From: Vibrio sp. Isolate32
Lineage (GTDB): Bacteria > Pseudomonadota > Gammaproteobacteria > Enterobacterales > Vibrionaceae
NCBI RefSeq assembly: GCF_022397955.1
Contig: NZ_JAKEUQ010000009.1
Location: forward strand, 62,001-126,000
Reading direction: 5' to 3'
Length of the DNA: 64,000 nt
This document shows, piece after piece, positions 8,013 through 17,545 of this stretch (position 1 is the stretch's first letter; the number at the start of each line of letters is the position of its first letter). The position numbers and the translations under genes are program-made. The notes beneath the pieces are model-generated. The model worked only from the letters and a program-made list of their open reading frames with translations, was not told the origin of the DNA and searched no databases.

Positions 8013-9284
8013 ATGTCTGAATCTACTAAATCTTTTAACCAATTAGGATTGTCTGAGCATCTACTTGCTACGCTATCAGAGCTTAATTTTACGGCTCCAA
8101 CCAGTGTTCAAGAACAAGCGATTCCTTTGGTATTAGAAGGCAAAGATGTGCTGGCTGGTGCTCAAACGGGTACGGGTAAAACAGCGGCTTTTGGCTTGCC
8201 AATTATTCAAAGATTACTCGCAACCAAAGATAACGTTATTCCAAACCCTAAGTTAGTTCGTGCTCTGGTTTTAGTGCCCACACGTGAGCTCGCACAACAG
8301 GTGTTTGATAACGTAACTAGCTATGCAAAAAGCACAGATCTTAAAGTAGTAGTGGCTTATGGCGGAGTGAGCATGAAGGTCCAAACCGACAACCTACGTG
8401 CAGGTGCCGATATCTTAGTTGCGACTCCGGGGCGTTTGATTGACCACATGTTCACTAAGAACATCATGTTGAGTCAAACAGAAGTATTGGTATTAGATGA
8501 AGCTGACCGCATGCTAGACATGGGCTTCATGCCAGACATCAAACGTATTCTTTCGCGCATGAATGAAGTTCGCCAAACTCTGTTTTTCTCGGCAACGTTC
8601 GACAACAAAATAAAATCCATTGCGCACCGCATGATGCAGTCGCCAAGTGAAATTCAAGTGACACCAACAAATAGCACTGCTGAGACGGTTAAACAGATGG
8701 TTTACCCAGTCGATAAGAAGCGCAAAAGCGAATTACTAGCGTACTTAATTGGTTCAAATAACTGGCAACAGGTATTGGTGTTCACTAAGACGAAGCAGGG
8801 CACAGATGCTTTGGTTAAAGAGCTTAAATTGGATGGTATTAAAGCGGCATCAATTAATGGTGATAAAAGCCAAGGTGCTCGTCAAAAAGCCCTCGACGAT
8901 TTTAAATTAGGTAAAGTAAGAGCATTGATCGCAACCGATGTCGCTGCCCGTGGCATCGATATTCAGCAGCTTGAACAAGTGGTGAACTACGATATGCCTT
9001 ACAAAGCGGAAGACTATGTTCACCGTATTGGTCGTACAGGCCGCGCAGGTAATAGTGGCCTTGCAATTTCTCTTATGAGCCACGATGAAGCGTACTTGTT
9101 GGGCGCAATTGAGAGACTACTTGATAACCGTCTACCTCAAGAGTGGCTAAAGGGCTTTGAACCTAGCCCCGAGCAAGATGTATCGCCTGAGCGTGCTGGC
9201 CGCAGTAAAAGTCGTTCAGCAGAAAAGCGTAAAATGAAAGCAAAGCTAAAGATTCACCAAAATCGCGGTAAGGCTCGCCGATAA
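8013..9284 (+). CDS. rhlE: DEAD-box RNA helicase, RhlE type
   Basis: The 423-residue protein contains the full DEAD-box motif series: Q motif with TSVQEQAIP, motif I AQTGTGKT, Ia PTRELAQQ, GG and TPGR, motif II VLDEADRMLDMGF, motif III SAT, then LVFTKTKQGTD, motif V ATDVAARGIDI and motif VI HRIGRTGRAG. A short basic tail (RSKSRSAEKRKMKAKLKIHQ) follows, as in RhlE-like proteins. It should unwind RNA duplexes in ribosome assembly or RNA decay. The RhlE assignment within the family is by overall look; Vibrio carry several paralogues. Confidence 0.88.
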   Translation: MSESTKSFNQLGLSEHLLATLSELNFTAPTSVQEQAIPLVLEGKDVLAGAQTGTGKTAAFGLPIIQRLLATKDNVIPNPKLVRALVLVPTRELAQQVFDNVTSYAKSTDLKVVVAYGGVSMKVQTDNLRAGADILVATPGRLIDHMFTKNIMLSQTEVLVLDEADRMLDMGFMPDIKRILSRMNEVRQTLFFSATFDNKIKSIAHRMMQSPSEIQVTPTNSTAETVKQMVYPVDKKRKSELLAYLIGSNNWQQVLVFTKTKQGTDALVKELKLDGIKAASINGDKSQGARQKALDDFKLGKVRALIATDVAARGIDIQQLEQVVNYDMPYKAEDYVHRIGRTGRAGNSGLAISLMSHDEAYLLGAIERLLDNRLPQEWLKGFEPSPEQDVSPERAGRSKSRSAEKRKMKAKLKIHQNRGKARR

Positions 9285-9310
9285 TCGGGCTATCTAAACC
9301 TTTTCGATAA

Positions 9311-9347
9311 AAACGCGCCGTTACATGAATGATGTAACGGCACGTTT
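9311..9347. terminator. Bidirectional terminator between the helicase and TetR genes
   Basis: CCGTTACAT pairs with ATGTAACGG, extended by flanking AAACG and CGTTT, with T-runs on both sides. It separates convergent genes. Confidence 0.85.
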
Positions 9348-9384
9348 TTGTATTGTTCAAATTGGTTTTTGCCTGAAATTGATG

Positions 9385-10131
9385 TCAGTCGTGGTTGTGT
9401 TCTGGATTAGACTTCCACTCGCACGGCACTTCATAAATTAATTCTTCCAGAGTACTCGGGTTAAGTACCCATTCTTTTTCAATAGCAAATTGATTAACCA
9501 TTTGTTTATTGAACATCTGCCAGTGTTTCATTAGCGCTTCTTCTGCCGTTGCTTCCATATCACCTTCGTTCCAGGTGCTCTCCATGAAGGGGGTGAGGCA
9601 TACTGCACCATTAGCAAACATGATCATTTGCCACTTAATTTCGAAGATATTGATGGTTCTGTCTGGGTTTTCTTTGTTGTATTGGTCAGCAAGCATGTTG
9701 ATCTCATATTCGAGGTCACCCACGTTGTCGATAAAGTAATCAACCAAGTTGTCTTCTTGACGTACAGAGTCGGACAGAAGTTGCATTGGCCTGCGTGAAT
9801 GGATCATGTTGGTAAACAGACGCATAGAAAACAAATAGATAGCGATATTCGGTGCGACGTCTTTCGGTAGTTCTTGCATGATTTTACTGATGTAAGACTG
9901 GAAATATACGTGCAAACAATCACTTATTGCATGCCATATCTTCTCTTTACTGCCGAAATGGTGGCGAATAAGGCTATGAGACACACCCGCTTTCTCACTG
10001 ATATTACGTAATGAAACGCGCTCGTAGCCAGAGTCACAGAACATCTCTGCAGCTACAGTCATTATTTGAAATCGAGTTTCTTTAGCGTCTTTTGCGCTTC
10101 TTCTACCTTGCTTCTTTTCAGTCATCTTCAT
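9385..10131 (-). CDS. TetR-family transcriptional regulator
   Basis: The 248-residue protein has an N-terminal TetR helix-turn-helix: ETRFQIMTVAAEMFCDSGYE, then VSLRNISEKAGVSHSLIRHH and FGSKEKIWHAI. The C-terminal ligand domain is not diagnostic. It is divergent from a broken RND adaptor gene 150 bp away, the usual layout for a local efflux repressor. Since that pump is dead here, the regulator is probably an orphan or controls other targets. The start could also be the second ATG at 10125. Confidence 0.9.
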   Translation of the reverse strand: MKMTEKKQGRRSAKDAKETRFQIMTVAAEMFCDSGYERVSLRNISEKAGVSHSLIRHHFGSKEKIWHAISDCLHVYFQSYISKIMQELPKDVAPNIAIYLFSMRLFTNMIHSRRPMQLLSDSVRQEDNLVDYFIDNVGDLEYEINMLADQYNKENPDRTINIFEIKWQMIMFANGAVCLTPFMESTWNEGDMEATAEEALMKHWQMFNKQMVNQFAIEKEWVLNPSTLEELIYEVPCEWKSNPEHNHD

Positions 10132-10281
10132 TTCACAAATTTATCCGATTACGATATTTTACCCTGTTTTTACTGAAATAAAAAATACTGTACAAGTGGA
10201 AAGTAAATCTTGTAGCTCTGCAATCCTTTAATATACTGCACGACTGTGTAGTAAATCATAATAATCAAATGTAGACGCAAC

Positions 10282-10730
10282 ATGCAATCCAAGTTGTCTA
10301 TTTACGCCAAAACAAGTAAGCAGGTAGGTGCAGTGATCGCCGCGCTGTTATTTGTAGGCTCTCTGACCGGATGTAACAGGGTTCAGTCAGAAGAACATGT
10401 ACAGGTTATTAAGCCCGTAAAGCTATTTGAGATCCCTCTGCAGACGAATGTTGAGCTTGATAGCTTTATCACAAAGGTCGACGCGACAGATCGTGCTGCG
10501 TTGTGATTCCAAGTGGGTGGCGATATCGAAGTTTTCGATGTTCGTATGGGACAAGAAGTTAAGAAAGGCCAATTTTTAGCTGTATTACATGCGACGGATT
10601 ACCAAATTACGGTTGATGCTGCGCAAGCGAAATTTGACCTTGCGAACAGTAATACAAGCAGGCTTCAGAGTTTTACTTGAAAAAGCTTGTTAGTACCGAT
10701 TATTACTACCAAGCCGCTAACCAATGGTAA
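10282..10730 (+). pseudogene. Decayed RND efflux periplasmic adaptor (MFP)
   Basis: The frame starts with a lipoprotein-type signal sequence (VIAALLFVGSLTGC) and a typical adaptor N-terminus. A TGA at 10504 interrupts it just before FQVGGDIEVFDVRMGQEVKK, the first beta strand and lipoyl-like half. It continues to AAQAKFDLANSN. A frameshift near 10650 is needed to recover YKQASEFYLKKLVSTDYYYQ, the helical hairpin normally found there, and this ends in TAA at 10728. The rest of the adaptor and the whole RND pump gene are missing. The gene is therefore dead by a nonsense mutation, a frameshift and a 3' deletion. Confidence 0.85.
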
Positions 10731-10767
10731 AGTGGCTTCCTGTGGAATAGAAAATAGAGGGGTGGTT

Positions 10768-11559
10768 CTAAATTGGGATTCGAATGTCTAACTCGATCGG
10801 CTTTGGCATTGCTAAGTGATATCCTTGATACATGTCGAAGCCTAAGCTTTGCATGATTTCAAGTTGTTGCTGGGTTTCTATTCCTTCAATAACTTTCTTG
10901 CCGCCAATTTGATTTGCAAGATCGAGTACTAACTCCATTTCTCGAGTGTAGCCTTGTTCAAAGTCCAACATAACCGAGCGATCGATTTTGATGATATGAG
11001 GATTGATACGGCGAACGCGCTGTTCTGTTGATGCTTGTGTTCCGAAATCATCAACTGCTATTTGAAAGCCGTTATCTGCAAGTGAGAGGGCTGCATTTTT
11101 CAAACGCTCTTCACTCTCAGTATTCAGCTCTACCAATTCCATCACGATTTGCTCACATGACAGATTCAGTTCATGAAGACGTTTTGCGAGAAGGCTGTCA
11201 CAGACTTTTTCTGACGCAAATAGCTCACCAACGTTTGGAAGAACGTTCAAAAATAGGTGTAAATGACGAATAGTTGACTGTGCAAAGTTACGAATGTGGA
11301 TAGCTCGACTCAATCTCTCTACATTGATCTTATCAGTGCACGAGGTGTTATCGGAATGGAAGAAGTGGTCAGGACGAACAATATCCCCTTTGCTATTCGA
11401 AATACGAACCAAAGCCTCTACGCCTATCTGAGTCATTGAACTGTCAAATATAGGTTGATAGACACTTCTAAGTGTAAGGTTTTGATATTTAGCAATAAAC
11501 TGCATATCGGAATCGACAGATATACAGCTAATAAATTCACTTCTGTCTGATAAAATCAT
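10768..11559 (-). CDS. EAL-domain cyclic-di-GMP phosphodiesterase
   Basis: The 263-residue protein is essentially one EAL domain. I see GVEALVRI (the EAL motif), FLNVLPN, a catalytic Glu in VMELVE, DDFGTQ, IIKIDRSVM, VIEGIET and QGYHLAMP. The metal-binding and catalytic acids appear present, although the usual DDFGTG has Gln in place of Gly. It probably hydrolyses c-di-GMP to pGpG in the cytoplasm. There is no sensor domain or membrane helix, so its control must be transcriptional or through partners. The nearest upstream region is a long AT-rich spacer. Confidence 0.9.
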   Translation of the reverse strand: MILSDRSEFISCISVDSDMQFIAKYQNLTLRSVYQPIFDSSMTQIGVEALVRISNSKGDIVRPDHFFHSDNTSCTDKINVERLSRAIHIRNFAQSTIRHLHLFLNVLPNVGELFASEKVCDSLLAKRLHELNLSCEQIVMELVELNTESEERLKNAALSLADNGFQIAVDDFGTQASTEQRVRRINPHIIKIDRSVMLDFEQGYTREMELVLDLANQIGGKKVIEGIETQQQLEIMQSLGFDMYQGYHLAMPKPIELDIRIPI

Positions 11560-12081
11560 AGTCGCTAATCAAGGGGGCTTATTCAATAACGAAAATATAC
11601 GTCATGGCTGTCACAATATTGACACGTGTTAGTAAATTGTCAATCAATAAAAACTTATTTTCAGGGGGCATATTTAAACAAATATAATCAATGAAAAATC
11701 AGCATGATAAATGACAATAACCATTAAATTAACTTATCATTCACTAGATTTGATAGTTTTTGTGAATTTAATGACTGAGTAACGTCTCGCATATCAATCT
11801 AAACCAATATAAGGCTAGAGCGCAGATACACCGAAGAAAAGTAGGGTTAAAGGCTTAGGTTGTGGGGGAATGTCAAAGTTACAAAATGGAGATATTAAGC
11901 GAGTTACATAGAAATGATACCTATCTCATAAAATTGAGACAGTGAGCCGATCGGCTATTAATAATTAAAACAGGAAGTTCGAATAATTAATGAAGAGGGA
12001 ATGAGTTGTTTTTTATAAAATATTGGGATGAAAGTTTAACAATTTACTTTCAATATTGAGTTAAAAAGTTGACCCGTATTC
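11560..12081. other. AT-rich spacer with two palindromes
   Basis: I see no gene in these 522 bp. A perfect 12-bp palindrome AGCCGATCGGCT lies at 11945-11956, and TCTCA/TGAGA (11924-11939) forms a small hairpin just before it. These could be an operator or a weak terminator. The part next to the EAL gene should hold its promoter. Confidence 0.5.
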
Positions 12082-12717
12082 TTATTGCCATTGAAGAACC
12101 GCATAAAGTTGCAGATATTTTCGAACTAATTGTTGGTTTCCTGATCGTTTCAATGGGTGGCCGAATTTAATAAAACAGGGGCTGATTTTAAAGTTAATAT
12201 TCAAATCAGCGGCAAATTGAGACTCACTTTCTCTTAGAGTAATGCCTTGTTGGCTGTATTCGGTTATCTCTTTTGGCAGTTCTCCCATCCACCAATGTAA
12301 CAACTCACCACTGTTCTTGCTTCGGCTAATCCAATGGTCGGAGACAATGATCAAAACGTCATTTGGCTGAATTGCAAATCCATACTCTTGTTGCCAGTTA
12401 TGTATATCCAACATCAACTTTCTACGGCAGGTTTTCCCTGCGCTCACCATATGATGACTTATCATCCAAACCGTACCGATCTCGGAAGATATTCGGAAGT
12501 GTCGAGGCGTTTCACCAGAAGAAAACATTTCTAGTGGACTGATGTTACTTGCATGATCAAAGCTAACAAAAGTGTGTTCCATTCGGCGGGCAAACGCTTT
12601 ACCTATGTGGTGCTCACTGATCCCTTGATTGTGCACAGTAGGGTAGTGGCGTTCACATAGTTTTAGGCAATCGTCTTGAAACTGATTGACGCTTTTAATC
12701 ACTAGATCTAATAACAA
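12082..12717 (-). CDS. Uncharacterised protein
   Basis: The 211-residue product has no signal peptide or membrane segment and I do not recognise the family. It is rich in His, Trp and aromatic residues (GTVWMISHHMVSAGKTCRRK, then IVSDHWISRSKNSGELLHWW). Composition and length support a real protein. Downstream is the 522-bp spacer and upstream is a 286-bp spacer with no visible partner gene, so context says little. Confidence 0.65.
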   Translation of the reverse strand: MLLDLVIKSVNQFQDDCLKLCERHYPTVHNQGISEHHIGKAFARRMEHTFVSFDHASNISPLEMFSSGETPRHFRISSEIGTVWMISHHMVSAGKTCRRKLMLDIHNWQQEYGFAIQPNDVLIIVSDHWISRSKNSGELLHWWMGELPKEITEYSQQGITLRESESQFAADLNINFKISPCFIKFGHPLKRSGNQQLVRKYLQLYAVLQWQ

Positions 12718-13003
12718 TGAAGTCCCTTATACACAGTTACTATCTTATTGATGGACAATAGTACGGTAATTGTGGTTCCGTTACCTATTGCCAAAGTGTG
12801 AGTTCTTGATCCCTCTATCAAAATTAGCCGTTACTGAGCGTTTTTAAGGATAGCACTGATACTCCCTTGGTCTGCAATCAAAATTATGTGAAATTATAGT
12901 GAGTTAGCGGGCTCAGCTTACTTGCTCAAGTTATAACTAGTTGACCTAATCTTAGTTAGCTAATCACGACTGTTCTACTTACTCTTTAAATTTGGAAATG
13001 TTC

Positions 13004-13249
13004 ATGACCATTCAATTAGATTCAAAACAAAAGTCTGAGCTCTCTCATACGCTCCAAAAGTACCTTCAGGATGAACTTGATGTGGAACTTGGTCAGTTCG
13101 ACACTGAATTCTTGGTTGACTTCATCAGTAAAAAGTTTGGTGCGGTATACTACAACAAGGGGATAGAAGACGCACAAAAGGTCATAGAACGGAAGATGAT
13201 GGATATCTCAGATGAGCTTTATGAGATTGAACAAATCGTTGAAATCTAA
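13004..13249 (+). CDS. DUF2164 protein
   Basis: The product MTIQLDSKQKSELSHTLQKY, then LQDELDVELGQFDTEFLVDF, followed by a GAVYYNKGIEDAQ block, matches the small DUF2164 family. That family has a conserved FDAEFLLDF-like and YNxGIxDA-like signature and no known function. The frame is open four codons further upstream (12992), but ATG 13004 has GGA eight bases before it and fits the family's usual start. It is about 81 residues, helical and acidic. Confidence 0.82.
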   Translation: MTIQLDSKQKSELSHTLQKYLQDELDVELGQFDTEFLVDFISKKFGAVYYNKGIEDAQKVIERKMMDISDELYEIEQIVEI

Positions 13250-13401
13250 CGTTGTGCCCAAACTTGTTCGAAAATTTTGAATAACTCGTTTAATTTGAAA
13301 TGATGTTACCAATGTAAAGCTTGGTAAATACTATGTTACAGAAACCTAGTGTAGGGTACGCTTTGAAAACTACACGACTCGTTAACTTTCGGAATAGATG
13401 T

Positions 13402-13941
13402 ATGGAAAACAACGTTAGAAATTACAACCCTTTAGCAAGAACGATGCATTGGATTTCAGCGCTAACAATTTTTGGTTTATTTGGCGTTGGCCTGTGGATG
13501 GTTGACCTTTCATATTACAGCGAGTGGTACAAAACAGCACCAGACTACCACCGTTCGGTAGGCATTCTTTTGGCTGTTGTTACTGTGGTTCGCTTGGTTT
13601 GGAAGTCAGTTACCGCGTCACCGAAAGTAGAAGGCAAGGCTTACGAAGTTGTAGCTGCGAAAATTGCTCATCGCTTTATGTACCTTAACTTAGCGGTTTT
13701 ATTTATTTCTGGTTATTTGATTTCTACATCAGATGGCCGTGGGATCGATGTTTTCAATTGGTTCACCGTGCCTAGTATGGGCGAACTATTTGCAAACCAA
13801 TCTGATATTGCAGGAACGGTTCACTACTATTCTGCCTGGATGCTGATCATTATGGCATCAGTACACGCCTTAGCGGCGATAAAACACCACGTTATCGACA
13901 AAGACGATACGCTACGAAAAATGATAGGAGCTTCAAAATGA
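13402..13941 (+). CDS. Cytochrome b561-family membrane protein, YceJ-like
   Basis: The product starts at MENNVRNYNPLARTMHWISA and has four membrane helices with histidines that would bind two b-type haems: TMHWISA, the APDYHRSVG histidine, AKIAHRFMY and GTVHYYSAW or VHALAAIKHH. The frame extends 27 codons upstream, but the extension is not hydrophobic and not family-like. The stop overlaps the start of the YceI gene (ATGA), so the two are translated together. In E. coli yceJ-yceI has the same order. It probably moves electrons between quinone and a periplasmic partner. Confidence 0.88.
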   Translation: MENNVRNYNPLARTMHWISALTIFGLFGVGLWMVDLSYYSEWYKTAPDYHRSVGILLAVVTVVRLVWKSVTASPKVEGKAYEVVAAKIAHRFMYLNLAVLFISGYLISTSDGRGIDVFNWFTVPSMGELFANQSDIAGTVHYYSAWMLIIMASVHALAAIKHHVIDKDDTLRKMIGASK

Positions 13942-14507
13942 AAAAGTCAATTATCGCTACAGGATTAGCATTCGCTATGGCAATGCCTTTCGTTGCTAAC
14001 GCTGCTGATTACGTGATTGATACAAAAGGTGCACACGCATCAGTTAACTTTAAAGTTAGCCACCTAGGTTACAGCTTTATCCAAGGTCGTTTTAACACAT
14101 TCTCTGGTGATTTCTCGTATGACGCAAACAACGTTGAAGCATCAAAAGTAAACGTTGTTGTTGATACAACGAGTCTCGACTCTAACCACGCTGAGCGTGA
14201 TAAGCACATTCGTAGCTCTGATTTCATTGACGTAGGTAAGTTCTCAGATGCTACATTCAACAGCACGAAAGTAGTTGATAAAGGCGACGGCAAACTTGAA
14301 GTAATGGGTGACCTTAAACTTCACGGTGTAACTAAGCCTATCGTTATCGAAGCTGAATTCATCGGTGCTGGTCAAGACCCATGGGGTGGTGAACGTGCTG
14401 GTTTCGTTGGTACAACTCGCCTAGAACTTGCGGACTTCAACATTCCAGTAATGGGCGCTTCAAGCTATGTAGATATGGATCTACACGTTGAAGGCGTAAA
14501 GAAGTAA
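13938..14507 (+). CDS. yceI: YceI-family periplasmic polyisoprenoid-binding protein
   Basis: The 189-residue protein has a signal peptide (cleavage likely after VANA, about residue 22). The lipocalin-like YceI domain follows: YVIDTKGAHASVNFKVSHLG, FNTFSGDFSYD, SLDSNHAERDKHIRSSDFID, and LKLHGVTKPI near the middle. The family binds long isoprenoid lipids such as octaprenyl compounds. It is translationally coupled to the upstream cytochrome b561 gene, so the pair may handle a lipid-linked redox step in the envelope. Confidence 0.93.
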   Translation: MKKSIIATGLAFAMAMPFVANAADYVIDTKGAHASVNFKVSHLGYSFIQGRFNTFSGDFSYDANNVEASKVNVVVDTTSLDSNHAERDKHIRSSDFIDVGKFSDATFNSTKVVDKGDGKLEVMGDLKLHGVTKPIVIEAEFIGAGQDPWGGERAGFVGTTRLELADFNIPVMGASSYVDMDLHVEGVKK

Positions 14508-14640
14508 TCTAGCTTTCTAGCTCTCTGACAGGTATCAACATTTTTTAGAAACATCAAAAGTTTGGTCGATACTAAATAGGTCAGCAGTTAGCTATTTATT
14601 TAGTAACAGGGAAAGTAGCAAAACAGCTAGAGTTAGAGAA

Positions 14641-14672
14641 AGGCGCAAAGTTTTCACTTTGCGCCTTTTTTA
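14641..14672 (+). terminator. Terminator after yceI
   Basis: AGGCGCAAAG pairs perfectly with CTTTGCGCCT around a 6-nt loop, followed by a T-run. It lies 133 bp after the yceI stop. The 313-bp spacer to the next gene otherwise holds nothing I can support. Confidence 0.9.
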
Positions 14673-14820
14673 TTGAGATAAATGACAACGTGTTTAGGTC
14701 TGTTTTGTGTCAAACCGTTTGGCACGTTAAAAGCCACCATTTAGCTCTAGCCAGTCAACGTTGCCATGACTGAGTTATCTAATTGAACTACTAATCCCTC
14801 ATAGTTCAACTCACGATTAG

Positions 14821-16272
14821 TTAAGCCGTTTCTAATTCAGCTTGTGGAACCACGTTTAGGCGGTCACCGTAGATTGGACGCAGAGCTTGCATCACTTCAA
14901 TGCGAGTCAACACACCCATCATTACGCCATTTTCTAGCACTGGAAGCATATGTGGTTGGCTTACTTTCATTGCTTTTGCACGCTCTTCTAGAGAAAGAGA
15001 AGTCAGGCGAGTTGCGAAGCCCATGCTTGTTGTCGGGTAAAGTTGCTCTTTGTCGATGCATAGGAACTCAGCAACGTCTACTAGCTTGTCGTTTGCATCG
15101 ATAGCCACAACGTCACGGCTCATTAGGTCTACGACTTTCTGGCCTTTAGTTGGGATGTAATCTTGGCACCAAAGGTCCACCATTACGTCGTGAACAGAGA
15201 AGATACCAACCAGACGACCTTCAATATCGCAAACAGGAGCGCTAACAAGTTGAGCGTCTAAAAGTGAATCAATTGCCACTGATGTAGGCATTTCTACACT
15301 TAGTGTCATTGGTTGAGTGTTCATGATTTGCTTGATAGTCGTTGCTGTGTTCATAGTGATTTCCTTAACTGACGTAATTTCTGTTGTTTGCGTAATAGCG
15401 GTAATTTTTGCTGCTTTAAGTTGTGGGCGACGGTAAATGCTCCAATTGGCTAAGCCGACCAATACTGAACCACCTACGATGTTGCCGATTGTCACTGGTA
15501 TTAAGTTCGCGGTGACAAATTGCATGATGTTTAGGTCTGCGTACTGGGCTGGTGTTGCGCCAATTTGCATCCAAAAACTTTCTGGTGCGAATGCTTGAAT
15601 CGTGATGCCTAGTGGAACCATGAACATATTCGCCACACAGTGTTCAAAGCCTGAGCTTACGAACATTGCTACGGGTAGTACGGTCATCATGGCTTTGGTC
15701 ATTGCGTTAGCAGAGCTGAACGTTAACCAAATCGCTAAACACACCAACAAGTTACAAAGCACACCTAAAGCAAATGCTTGAACAGGGCTGTGGTGTAGCT
15801 TGTGTTGAGCAATGTTCAGAGCGTTTAAACCCCATTGCCCGCCATCCAGATGATACAAACCTGCTGCGCTTACCAAAGCTAATAGGAACATGGCACCGAT
15901 AAAGTTACCGACATACACCTTGCCCCAGATAGACAGCATTTTAGTGAAGGTAATTTGCTTGTTTGCCCATGAGATGCTTGATAAAACTGAGCTCGTAAAC
16001 AGCTCACCACCACAAATCACAATCAAGATTAAACCCATACTGAATGCGAGCCCGCCGGCTAAGCGACTCAATCCCCATCCAGCATCAGCGCTGCCCGTGG
16101 TTACCGTGATGTAGAATAGAAAAGCAAGCCCGATGAATGCGCCAGCCATGATTGCTAAACTCAATGTCATGCTGCTGGTTTTATTTGCTTTGCTTAATGC
16201 AAACTTCTCTGCTTCCGCCATCATTTCTGTTGGTGAGAACAGTTGATGATTTTCAGAAGTGCTGGTTGCCAT
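14821..16272 (-). CDS. Formate/nitrite transporter fused to a CBS-domain pair
   Basis: Residues 1 to about 285 are an FNT channel like FocA: six membrane helices, the GGELFTSSV motif, and the SSGFEHCVANMF motif with the pore histidine. From about residue 307 a different protein begins with MNTATTIKQIMNTQPMTLSV. It contains two CBS repeats (SAPVCDIEGRLVGIFSVHDV, and HMLPVLENGVMMGVLTRIEV), which normally bind adenine nucleotides. FocA and NirC proteins are usually about 280 residues, so this is a fusion. The codon for Met307 (15354) is preceded by AAGGA at the right spacing, so the CBS part may also be made alone. The channel's own ribosome site is a run of seven G. Confidence 0.88.
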   Translation of the reverse strand: MATSTSENHQLFSPTEMMAEAEKFALSKANKTSSMTLSLAIMAGAFIGLAFLFYITVTTGSADAGWGLSRLAGGLAFSMGLILIVICGGELFTSSVLSSISWANKQITFTKMLSIWGKVYVGNFIGAMFLLALVSAAGLYHLDGGQWGLNALNIAQHKLHHSPVQAFALGVLCNLLVCLAIWLTFSSANAMTKAMMTVLPVAMFVSSGFEHCVANMFMVPLGITIQAFAPESFWMQIGATPAQYADLNIMQFVTANLIPVTIGNIVGGSVLVGLANWSIYRRPQLKAAKITAITQTTEITSVKEITMNTATTIKQIMNTQPMTLSVEMPTSVAIDSLLDAQLVSAPVCDIEGRLVGIFSVHDVMVDLWCQDYIPTKGQKVVDLMSRDVVAIDANDKLVDVAEFLCIDKEQLYPTTSMGFATRLTSLSLEERAKAMKVSQPHMLPVLENGVMMGVLTRIEVMQALRPIYGDRLNVVPQAELETA

Positions 16273-16545
16273 ATCCCCCCCTTGAACAATCCGTCATGTG
16301 TAATTCCTAGTGTTAATGACTTGGTTAATCCGTAATGGTTAATCAATTGTGTTTTGCAGGGCTTGTTGTGTCCTGCCATTCCAGATTAGGGCGTTGAGGG
16401 GTAGAGGTAAAATTGATAATTTTTAGAAACCACATCAAATTTATTGATATAGATTTGGTTACGCGTAGAATGAAATTGATTGCTCATCGGCTTAATAAAA
16501 AATGAGCATCAGGACACAAATAATTAAAAGCATTAAGGATGAATT

Positions 16546-17451
16546 TTGCGTTATTCATTAAAGCAACTCGCGGTATTTGATGCAGTAGCCGATTCCGGGA
16601 GTGTTAGTCATGCAGCAGACAAGCTGGCGTTAACTCAATCCGCAACAAGTATGTCTCTTGCACAGTTGGAAAAAATGCTTGGTAGGCCTTTATTTGAAAG
16701 GCAGGGCAAGCAAATGGCGCTTACTCATTGGGGTATGTGGCTAAGGCCAAAAGCGAAGCGTTTGCTGCAAGATGCCCAGCAAATTGAAATGGGATTTTAC
16801 GAGCAGCACTTATTGAGTGGAGAGCTCAAATTAGGTGCGAGTCAAACGCCTGCAGAGCACCTTGTTCCAGACCTCATCAGTATTATTGATAATGACTTTC
16901 CAGAGATGCGAATCTCGCTCGGCGTACAAAGTACCGACGCAGTTATTGATGGGGTGTTAGATTACAAATATGACCTCGGCGTTATCGAAGGGCGCTGCGA
17001 TGACAGTCGAGTTCATCAAGAAGTGTGGTGCACCGACCATTTAACTGTTGTTGCTGCGGCTCACCACCCATTCGCGAAACGTGAACGTGTCAGCTTGGCA
17101 CAGCTAGAGCAAGCAAAATGGGTGTTGCGCGAACACGGCTCTGGTACTCGCAAAGTTTTTGATAGTTCTATTCATCATTTAATTGGTGATCTCGATGTTT
17201 GGCGAGAGTATGAGCACGTTCCTGTTTTAAGAAGTTTGGTAGCAAACGGTCCGTATTTAACGTGCTTACCTTATCTCGATGTTGAGCAGTTTGTTGAATC
17301 TGGCCAATTAGTTACCTTAAATGTTCCAGAACTTGAGATGGAGCGTACGCTTTCATTCATTTGGCGTGCAGACATGGCAGAAAACCCGCTTGCTGAATGT
17401 ATTAAGCGCGAAGGTAAACGAATGATGAAGGGCAAACCGTCCGTTCTTTAG
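16546..17451 (+). CDS. LysR-family regulator, YeiE-like
   Basis: The 301-residue protein has the LysR helix-turn-helix at the N-terminus (LKQLAVFDAVADSGSVSHAA, then DKLALTQSATSMSLAQLEKM). An effector domain follows with YDLGVIEG and the WVLREHGSGTRKVFD block, which is typical of the YeiE/CysB-like branch. The start is a TTG at 16546 with AAGGA seven bases upstream; no ATG fits the domain start better. It is divergent from the FNT-CBS gene and upstream of the DUF1097 gene, either of which could be its target. Confidence 0.88.
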   Translation: MRYSLKQLAVFDAVADSGSVSHAADKLALTQSATSMSLAQLEKMLGRPLFERQGKQMALTHWGMWLRPKAKRLLQDAQQIEMGFYEQHLLSGELKLGASQTPAEHLVPDLISIIDNDFPEMRISLGVQSTDAVIDGVLDYKYDLGVIEGRCDDSRVHQEVWCTDHLTVVAAAHHPFAKRERVSLAQLEQAKWVLREHGSGTRKVFDSSIHHLIGDLDVWREYEHVPVLRSLVANGPYLTCLPYLDVEQFVESGQLVTLNVPELEMERTLSFIWRADMAENPLAECIKREGKRMMKGKPSVL

Positions 17452-17545
17452 TGGCAACTCAACACTAATGCTTATAACCATTTATGTTGAATAAGCGATT
17501 CCGGTCTTTATCTGGTGATAAATGCACATTCGCGTACATTATTAA

